From NCBI GenBank assembly GCA_964479275.1, contig CAYZLR010000002.1, positions 1-64,000 on the forward strand: a stretch of DNA of 64,000 bases, in the 5' to 3' direction. Positions 58,497-64,000 of the stretch are shown piece by piece. Position numbers and translations under genes: made by a program. Source of the DNA: CALLPQ01 sp964479275 (GTDB lineage Bacteria > Pseudomonadota > Alphaproteobacteria > Caulobacterales > Parvularculaceae). Every line of letters begins with the position of its first letter. Within the stretch, counting starts at the first letter, position 1. The notes under the pieces are model-generated. The model was not told the origin of the DNA and made no database searches. It was given only the letters and a program-made list of their open reading frames with translations.

Positions 58497-59458
58497 TAAG
58501 ACTCTTCTCCAAATAAATCTGTTTCATGCCAATGTGACCGAGTATATTCCGTGACTTTTGCAGCAAAAAAGTCTACAAAAGTATTATCTAAATTATTAAA
58601 CCAGGCCATTTCTTTAAGATGATCTTGGTTTATATTTCTCCAATTAATCGGTAATCCAAGTTCATTAAGTTTCAGGTTAGCCCTTTCTCTAATAAATGCT
58701 TTAATATATTCCGGCTTTAGTCCTCTTATTTCACCTAATGAAAATGCATTATCGATAAAATTATCTTCCAATTCGATAGTCAATCTGAATGCTTCTAGAA
58801 TATCATTTTTCATATCATCGTCTAGCAGAGACTCATCTTCTTCTACCATCTTATTGAATAACCAACAACCAGCTTCTGAATGTAAAGCTTCATCACGGTT
58901 ACTCCAAGCAATAATATTTTCTAAACCCTTTAAAAGATTAAATCTTGACAAGTTCATCAAAATAGCAAAAGCCGAAAATAAAGAAACGCCTTCAGTACAA
59001 GCAGAAAATATAGCTAATGATTTGGCTTTATCTCTATTCGTTCGAGTAGCGGTATCTCTCAATCTATCAAGTTTAGCAACTGCCGTTTCATCTTCAAGAA
59101 ATGCTTGATAATCATCTAAGCCTAAAGAGTCATTCAAATAAGAATATGCGGCAATGTGTACCGATTCCATTGAAGCAAAAGCTGATGCCATCATCTGAAT
59201 TTCAGGTTTAGGAAACCAAGCTGATACTTTTTGACTCCAATAATCTTCTACATGAATTTCTGCTTGAATAAAGGATTTTAGTATTTGGCCAATAACAGCC
59301 TTTTCTCCTTCAGTTAAATCGTTATTCCAATCCTTGACATCTCCTGCCATCGGAACTTCCATCGGCAACCAGTGAGCAGATTGCTGTTTCTCCCAGAAGT
59401 CATAAGCCTTAGGATATTCAAAGGGCTTATAATATTCCCGTACTCTTGTTATTTTCAA
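58496..59458 (-). CDS. nrdB: Ribonucleotide reductase class Ia, beta subunit
   Basis: 320 residues. Ligands of the di-iron site are visible: A-E-I-H (first carboxylate is Glu where E. coli has Asp84), M-E-S-V-H-I-A-A-Y (Glu, His, and radical Tyr at +7), E-G-V-S-L-F-S, and R-D-E-A-L-H. It is coupled to nrdA as one operon, raising dNTP supply for phage replication. Confidence 0.95.
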   Translation of the reverse strand: MKITRVREYYKPFEYPKAYDFWEKQQSAHWLPMEVPMAGDVKDWNNDLTEGEKAVIGQILKSFIQAEIHVEDYWSQKVSAWFPKPEIQMMASAFASMESVHIAAYSYLNDSLGLDDYQAFLEDETAVAKLDRLRDTATRTNRDKAKSLAIFSACTEGVSLFSAFAILMNLSRFNLLKGLENIIAWSNRDEALHSEAGCWLFNKMVEEDESLLDDDMKNDILEAFRLTIELEDNFIDNAFSLGEIRGLKPEYIKAFIRERANLKLNELGLPINWRNINQDHLKEMAWFNNLDNTFVDFFAAKVTEYTRSHWHETDLFGEES

Positions 59459-59533
59459 TATATTATCCTTATTTTAATGGTTACTATAGTTATCAGATTT
59501 TTATTTATTGTGTACTCTAATTACCATTTTAAG

Positions 59534-60094
59534 TTAGGTGTTGTTATTTGCTATTTCTAGCGCTTTTTCTTGTAAGACATCGATAGCTCTTTGTCTTTGA
59601 TTAATTAATTCTGAAACGTAATTAGGATTATCTACTAAAGCAGTTAAAACTGTCTGAGTATCTAATGGTGTATTTAAAGTGTTTAATGCTAAAATGGTCT
59701 GATCTAAAGGACCGATGAATTCTTGAAATTGGGCTATTACGTCAAGCTTTTCGCCTGTTATAGTATTTACTATATCATCAGCAAATCCTATTCTATTTAA
59801 ATCAAAAGTTGTTGCTTCAGCTACTGTCGACGTGAATGCATTTAAGCCTGTTGACATAGTTGCTATAACAGCACTAAATTGAGCCATAGCTTGAACAAAA
59901 GGAGTTCCACCTAATGGGCCGATAGCTATAGATAATGCGTTACTTGCATTAGATACTAAATCAGCGATATCTTTAACATCTTCTAATATAGCATTAACAT
60001 TCTCAGTTTCAGCTATAACCGAATTTAATTTAGATTTATATTCATCTATTTGTTGAATTCTTACTCTTGGAAAATCTACTGGTAATTGAGTCAT
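59534..60094 (-). CDS. Unknown protein, Ala/Thr/Asn-rich
   Basis: 186 residues. A helical region (about 15-50) is followed by a small-residue-rich stretch (about 50-95, A-S-N-A-L-S-I-A-I-G-P-L-G-G-T-P) that could be membrane-interacting or structural. It is between nrdB and the SLOG gene. Not recognised. Confidence 0.6.
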   Translation of the reverse strand: MTQLPVDFPRVRIQQIDEYKSKLNSVIAETENVNAILEDVKDIADLVSNASNALSIAIGPLGGTPFVQAMAQFSAVIATMSTGLNAFTSTVAEATTFDLNRIGFADDIVNTITGEKLDVIAQFQEFIGPLDQTILALNTLNTPLDTQTVLTALVDNPNYVSELINQRQRAIDVLQEKALEIANNNT

Positions 60095-60444
60095 ACGTTT
60101 GTATATATTTTAAGTTGTTGTTTAGCTGCATTTTGTAGCATATTAAATGATCCTTTTGATGATCCATCCCATACTAAAATTAGAGCATCAGCATGCTCTG
60201 ACATTAAAGCATTTCTAATCTGGCCAGCTCTTTTACCATATTGTTCCCATTCAGCAGGAAAATATTTAATAGGAATATTCATCTCTTTAGCGTATGATTC
60301 ACCGCACATATCAACACCTCTAGCAGTCCCGCACACTACTTCTGTTATATCAAATCCTGATAACTTTATTTCCTCTTTTACTAAATCGTAGTCAGTTATT
60401 TCTCTACTACCTGCTATAATTACTCTCACAATACCTTGCACCAC
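60091..60444 (-). CDS. SLOG-superfamily protein (DUF2493/YspA type)
   Basis: 117 residues. I-I-A-G-S-R-E-I-T-D-Y, V-V-C-G-T-A-R-G-V-D, F-P-A-E-W-E-Q-Y-G-K-R-A-G and R-N-A-L-M are the nucleotide-binding motifs of the DprA/YspA-like SLOG fold, which binds or processes small nucleotides. A later GTG (60429) could be the true start. Overlaps the primase gene. Confidence 0.8.
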   Translation of the reverse strand: MVQGIVRVIIAGSREITDYDLVKEEIKLSGFDITEVVCGTARGVDMCGESYAKEMNIPIKYFPAEWEQYGKRAGQIRNALMSEHADALILVWDGSSKGSFNMLQNAAKQQLKIYTNV

Positions 60445-61427
60445 TTTTTAAATTTTAACTGAGCTTTTAAGCCCTGAAATGTATTTTTTCTTATTAATTC
60501 TTGGATATCATAATTACCAGACAATACCATTTCATTTATGTCCTTCTCTTTCATGCCAATAGGCCAAATTACTACTCTGAATCCTGAGTCGATACCTTTC
60601 TTTATAATTCTACAAATATCTAAATTTCTAGGCTCATTATCCCAAACTAAAACTAAATTTTCTTTAGGAACCATATTAGCTATCGTAGTTAATGCACTAG
60701 AATTAACTGATATTGAGTTGTCTACAAATAAAGAGTCAAATGCTCCTTCAATTGCATAAACATCTTGTTCTAAATTTAAATTTGTTAAACCAAAAACTAA
60801 AGAGTCAAAATCTTTATCTAGTTTAGCGTTCATATATCTTAAAGAGTTATCTGGATTTAGGCTTCTGCCTATTAATCCAATTAAAGTATCTTTAGATTCA
60901 CATTTTAAAACAATCCTAGGATCCGTTTTTGGTAAATATTTTGAATCCTGATTATATTCTTCTACTACAAATTTGGCAAAGTTTTCCGAATAGTAGAATT
61001 TATCATAGTGGTGTTCTGGTATTTCGCGACTTTTAAGATATTTTAAACAAATATCAACGTCTGTAGCCTTTTGTAAATGTACTTTTTTATTTATAAATCT
61101 AGGTTTCTTAGTCTTTATAGATAATTCTGGTTCTTTTTGTTTTCTTTTAGGATAAAGATCTAATATATAGCTTTTGTAAATTACTGAATCTGTTTGTTTT
61201 AAAAACTTACTTACATGTACAGGTCCGTAATCACAATTAAAACATTTATATTTCAATATGTTCTTGTTTGTGCGATAAACATTACCACGAGCCGCCTTTT
61301 TATCTTTCTCAGAGTCGCCGCAAATAGGACATGAAAATCTTAAAGCAAAGTCACCTACCACTTGAAAATTTCTGTAAGAAGAACAAGATTGTTTTGTCCA
61401 GAAGAAATCGTTATAAATATCACTCAT
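60426..61427 (-). CDS. 61: DNA primase gp61
   Basis: 333 residues (T4 gp61: 342). N-terminal zinc site C-P-I-C (33, 36) with C-F-N-C (62, 65); TOPRIM region with Y-A-I-E-G-A-F-D-S-L (about 219-228) and V-L-V-W-D-N-E-P. Makes RNA primers with the gp41 helicase, which is not in this window. Confidence 0.9.
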   Translation of the reverse strand: MSDIYNDFFWTKQSCSSYRNFQVVGDFALRFSCPICGDSEKDKKAARGNVYRTNKNILKYKCFNCDYGPVHVSKFLKQTDSVIYKSYILDLYPKRKQKEPELSIKTKKPRFINKKVHLQKATDVDICLKYLKSREIPEHHYDKFYYSENFAKFVVEEYNQDSKYLPKTDPRIVLKCESKDTLIGLIGRSLNPDNSLRYMNAKLDKDFDSLVFGLTNLNLEQDVYAIEGAFDSLFVDNSISVNSSALTTIANMVPKENLVLVWDNEPRNLDICRIIKKGIDSGFRVVIWPIGMKEKDINEMVLSGNYDIQELIRKNTFQGLKAQLKFKKWCKVL

Positions 61428-61596
61428 AATCCTTTATCAAGCTTTCGCAGTAATTTAGTAATTTTTCATATGAAACTTCTTCTAAACTCTTATGAGTAAT
61501 TTCCATCATTGACCGAGTTAAAGCTCTAGCTTCTACTTGGATAGTTAGTTGTTTTCTAATTTCTAGTAAATGGCGCAATGGTATTTGTTTAGTCAT
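61420..61596 (-). CDS. Small helical protein
   Basis: 58 residues from ATG 61596 (overlapping the upstream stop as ATGACTAA); a longer frame to 61662 would lie within the upstream gene. Helical with a basic centre (H-L-L-E-I-R-K-Q-L). Overlaps the primase start. Not recognised. Confidence 0.6.
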   Translation of the reverse strand: MTKQIPLRHLLEIRKQLTIQVEARALTRSMMEITHKSLEEVSYEKLLNYCESLIKDYE

Positions 61597-61774
61597 GAAA
61601 GCCTGCCAAATATCCTTCTTGATCAAGATAAGCTTCATCTTGAGCTGCAATCCACCCTTCATTCCATAAAGAAAATTCTTTAGAATCTATAAAATATGGA
61701 TTCGAATTTATAGATAATCCTCTCTCGTAAGATTCATATCCTGTTGTATAAGTCATCTCATCATATTTGTTCAT
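61589..61774 (-). CDS. Small protein with RMF-like pattern
   Basis: 61 residues; G-Y-E-S-Y-E-R-G-L-S, N-P-Y, F-S-L-W-N-E-G-W-I-A-A recalls the ribosome modulation factor-like domain found in some phages (G-x2-A/S-x2-G, N-P-Y, W-x2-G-W). Function not established. Confidence 0.5.
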   Translation of the reverse strand: MNKYDEMTYTTGYESYERGLSINSNPYFIDSKEFSLWNEGWIAAQDEAYLDQEGYLAGFHD

Positions 61775-61793
61775 TTTCTTCTCCTATTATTCA

Positions 61794-61801
61794 TATAAAT
61801 A
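61794..61801 (+). promoter_or_regulatory. Late promoter octamer TATAAATA, 5 nt before ATG
   Basis: TATAAATA, TTTCC, ATG 61807: the recurring leaderless geometry, here driving the only plus-strand gene in the last 12 kb. Confidence 0.55.
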
Positions 61802-61806
61802 TTTCC

Positions 61807-62193
61807 ATGATGCAAACATTACCTATTGATTCAAAATCTTATCCACTTTATGTCGTGAAAAATTATACTAACGACAAGCTTCTAGACGTGACAGAATTCA
61901 ATAAGGATGCTAAATTATTTAAAAATGTTAAAAGTAATATCAATAGATATTATAATAACAATAATATAGATTTAAAATTGATAATTAATCAAATTGTTAC
62001 ATTACAAAATCAATTTAAGCCGATTGCTGTGTCTAGAATTTTATTCTATCTTATTAAAAAAGAACAACATTCTATATTAATTTCTATTTTAAGTTTTTTA
62101 AATTTATTTGATAGAAATAGAATACCTGAATGCTTACCTTCATTTAAGCCTGATATTACAGTTTATAATAAACTTAAAGAAATTTATTCTTGA
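61807..62193 (+). CDS. Lone plus-strand late gene, unknown
   Basis: 128 residues from ATG 61807 (next codon is also ATG, 61810). Ile/Leu/Asn-rich and helical, with basic patches; second half S-R-I-L-F-Y-L-I-K-K, then F-L-N-L-F-D-R-N-R-I. It overlaps the convergent minus gene by 10 bp. Its own late promoter suggests a late role. Not recognised. Confidence 0.6.
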   Translation: MMQTLPIDSKSYPLYVVKNYTNDKLLDVTEFNKDAKLFKNVKSNINRYYNNNNIDLKLIINQIVTLQNQFKPIAVSRILFYLIKKEQHSILISILSFLNLFDRNRIPECLPSFKPDITVYNKLKEIYS

Positions 62194-62402
62194 TTCTTTA
62201 GTTTCTTTTTAACTATCATATATCCATCAAGATTTAAAGTTTTATAATCTATTTGTTTAAAGTTATTACCATAATTACATATTACTTTATTAAAGACTGG
62301 ATGCATATACATTATATATGATGATTTAGTATTAGAAACTATTATATATTCTACATCTAAATCATTCATACATAATCTTATTAATTCATGAGTACTGTTC
62401 AT
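62184..62402 (-). CDS. Small unknown protein
   Basis: 72 residues; E-L-I-R-L-C-M-N-D-L-D near the start, then alternating strands and a basic end. Overlaps the nucleotidyltransferase gene by 17 bp. Not recognised. Confidence 0.55.
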   Translation of the reverse strand: MNSTHELIRLCMNDLDVEYIIVSNTKSSYIMYMHPVFNKVICNYGNNFKQIDYKTLNLDGYMIVKKKLKNQE

Positions 62403-62910
62403 ATATTTCCTTTTCTATTTCTTTAGTTATCCAAGGCATATCAACTCTGTCGTATGAGTCAAATTGGTTTGTTGAAATTTTCTTTATTAATTCTGTTGAT
62501 GACATAAATCTTTCATTTTCTTTATAAATCATACAATGAATATTAGCTTGATCCATTTGACGCTTATAATCAGAAAGTCTATCATTTCCAGCATTTATAC
62601 AAAATAAATTACCATCAGAAAGCTGAGAAACTATAGATGGTAAATAACCTTGCGTATGATTATATATTTTATAATTTGATTCAGGTATTTTAAAATATTG
62701 AATAGCTTTAAGAATTATTTTTTCTCTAAGTTGTAAATTTTTATTTCCGACCAATACAATATGATTCATAGAATTAGGATTTAACATTTTAGCGTGCCCA
62801 AAATGAAAAATATTGAATTTGCCGACAATTACATCTTCTACATATGAATTATTAGGTAGTGTTAAATTGCTTAGAGATTCTTCTTTATTTAAAAATTTTA
62901 AATTTATCAT
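62386..62910 (-). CDS. Nucleotidyltransferase (HxGH, NMNAT/CTP-transferase-like)
   Basis: 174 residues. G-K-F-N-I-F-H-F-G-H (30-39) is the ATP-binding H-x-G-H motif, and S-S-T-E-L-I-K-K near 148-155 corresponds to the S-S-T-x-I-R motif of NMN adenylyltransferases. It adenylylates or cytidylylates a small substrate; NMN is plausible, as some large phages encode NAD-synthesis enzymes. The specific substrate cannot be read. Confidence 0.75.
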   Translation of the reverse strand: MINLKFLNKEESLSNLTLPNNSYVEDVIVGKFNIFHFGHAKMLNPNSMNHIVLVGNKNLQLREKIILKAIQYFKIPESNYKIYNHTQGYLPSIVSQLSDGNLFCINAGNDRLSDYKRQMDQANIHCMIYKENERFMSSTELIKKISTNQFDSYDRVDMPWITKEIEKEIYEQYS

Positions 62911-62937
62911 AACGTATTATATCATACTCCTAATGAA

Positions 62938-63690
62938 TTAGATATTAATAAAAGTTTGCATACTAAAGTTATCTCCAGATTTATTTGAATTTTTATAAAA
63001 ACTTATATGACCAGTGGTTTCATTATCTATAGAAAAATCTACTTTATTACTAACTCTATTAACTTGGAATAAAATTTGGTCGAAACCTATTAAGGGCCGT
63101 TTAAGTATATATTCCTCTCTATGATAATCACCTTTACCGATTACCTCTATGTATGGATATTCTGGTACATGAAATACAGAATTAAAAATTTCTTGAGGAT
63201 CCTTTTTCTTTATAATCATATCCCATAAATCTAAGCAAGCTTCTCTGGTTGATGGATTAGTATATCCAAAAGCACCAAAAACTGATCTTTTGTGACCTAT
63301 TAAACTTTGATTTGTGTAATTTTTTAATGAAACACCAAGATAATTATCGTTAGGAGCAATAAGAACCAAATCGCTAGGATTTTTATTAGAATAATAGCTA
63401 TCTATAATAGGATCGTCAAACGCTTTAGGTATTCCGGTCCACAATATATTTTCTATTTTAAACCAGTTTAATTGCTCTCTACAATGATTAAATATCATTT
63501 CTGCCATCTTATATGCTCTATTAGTTTCACACTCCATTTCTATAGGAGACATGGTGGCTAAAATTTCAGCATAATTTTCTGGAATAATATTATTAATAGG
63601 CTTACAATTACTAAACTTAATAAGATAATCTATAATTTTTACCTCGTTAAATGTGCCTCGATAAGCACTAGTATTTTTAGTAAATTTCAT
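62938..63690 (-). CDS. Possible PD-(D/E)XK-like nuclease
   Basis: 250 residues. N-P-S-D-L-V-L-I then Y-L-G-V-S-L-K (about 107-124) resembles the D...(E/S)xK strand-turn-strand of restriction-type nucleases, but the usual Glu is Ser. An N-terminal helical region with G-T-F-N-E-V-K precedes it. It overlaps the upstream gene by 14 bp. Tentative. Confidence 0.5.
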   Translation of the reverse strand: MKFTKNTSAYRGTFNEVKIIDYLIKFSNCKPINNIIPENYAEILATMSPIEMECETNRAYKMAEMIFNHCREQLNWFKIENILWTGIPKAFDDPIIDSYYSNKNPSDLVLIAPNDNYLGVSLKNYTNQSLIGHKRSVFGAFGYTNPSTREACLDLWDMIIKKKDPQEIFNSVFHVPEYPYIEVIGKGDYHREEYILKRPLIGFDQILFQVNRVSNKVDFSIDNETTGHISFYKNSNKSGDNFSMQTFINI

Positions 63691-64000
63691 TTGATATATC
63701 CATAACTCTTTTATTATTATTTTCTAGCAAGTTAACTAATTTTTTATCTTTACTCAAAAGATTTATTAGCTCTATTTTTTGTTTATCAGACCAAGTCTTT
63801 TTTATTCTGTTTATTAAATCTTCAACAGTATTTAATTCAGGAAATCCAATATAGACTTTAAAAGCATCCCAATCTGTAGTTAAAATTTTAGACTCTTTGT
63901 TCTTAGGTGCATCGTCATACATACATAATCCTCTATATGGTATGAATCTTCCCGTCCAACCTTCATCATTTTTAACGACTATCTTACATATTGAATTTAA
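63677..64000 (-). CDS. Partial gene at window end, unknown
   Basis: The frame is open to the window edge, so at least 107 residues of a longer protein; an internal ATG at 63922 is probably not the start, because the upstream in-frame sequence (W-T-G-R-F-I-P-Y-R-G-L) reads like coding sequence. The C-terminal part is helical and Lys-rich. Not recognised. Confidence 0.65.
   Translation of the reverse strand, partial: LNSICKIVVKNDEGWTGRFIPYRGLCMYDDAPKNKESKILTTDWDAFKVYIGFPELNTVEDLINRIKKTWSDKQKIELINLLSKDKKLVNLLENNNKRVMDISNEIY

Noticed and set aside
61744..61806. N-terminal extension of the plus-strand gene at 61807
   Set aside because: The first 21 codons lie upstream of, and across, the late octamer and overlap a minus-strand gene start; ATG 61807 fits the promoter geometry better.
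1..64000. CRISPR arrays, rRNA genes, insertion sequences, integrase or attachment sites
   Set aside because: No regular repeat-spacer array, rRNA-like sequence, transposase, integrase or terminal inverted repeats were seen; the only mobile elements are homing endonuclease genes and one relic.

Overview
The window is part of the genome of a tailed, contractile (T4-like) bacteriophage. The DNA is strongly AT-rich. The genes are tightly packed, with many ATGA/TAATG overlaps. The virion genes are recognisable T4 homologues: baseplate 25, 6, 7-like, 8, 53, 27, 5, 26 and 48-like; tape measure 29; neck 13, 14 and 15; terminase 16 and 17; sheath 18; tube 19; portal 20; protease 21; scaffold 22; capsid 23. 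The large DUF4815 structural gene and the gene arrangement resemble marine T4-like phages of the cyanophage/pelagiphage type. I infer a marine Gram-negative host; the host species cannot be read from the sequence.

Layout. 1-15.4 kb (+): a tube-like protein, a tail assembly chaperone (gp26-like) with an apparent programmed -1 frameshift, tape measure, baseplate wedge genes, a giant DUF4815 protein and a fibre. 15.4-15.9 kb (-): a predicted Tat-exported small protein with its own early-type promoter. 16-17 kb (+): holin, inner spanin and outer spanin. 17-23.7 kb (+): fibre and adhesin-like structural genes. 23.8-31.2 kb (+): neck, sheath terminator, small terminase and baseplate hub genes, interrupted by a minus-strand HNH homing endonuclease. 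31.2-34.5 kb (-): a nine-gene accessory operon behind one early-type promoter, including a phosphohistidine-swivel-like protein and a possible methyltransferase fold. 34.5-45.7 kb (+): terminase large subunit, sheath, tube, portal, prohead and capsid genes, then two tube-related baseplate proteins. 46-56.7 kb (-): many small early-type genes, a SleB-type endolysin, a DEDDh exonuclease, RtcB RNA ligase and a tRNA island (Gly, His, two Ser, Ile-like, Leu-like, Gln, plus two tRNA-like remnants). 56.7-64 kb (-): NrdA, NrdB, a SLOG-fold protein, primase gp61, a nucleotidyltransferase, a possible nuclease and a gene running off the window end.

Regulation read from sequence. Five minus-strand units start with GTTTAC (one is TTTTAC), exactly 18 nt, then TATAAT, as in T4 early promoters. 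Three of them also share a downstream ATCAGTTAA leader motif. Plus-strand late genes carry NATAAATA late-promoter octamers, and in seven places the octamer sits exactly 5 nt before an ATG, which would give leaderless mRNAs. Early genes are therefore mostly on the minus strand and late virion genes on the plus strand, with early moron-like units inserted in the late region.
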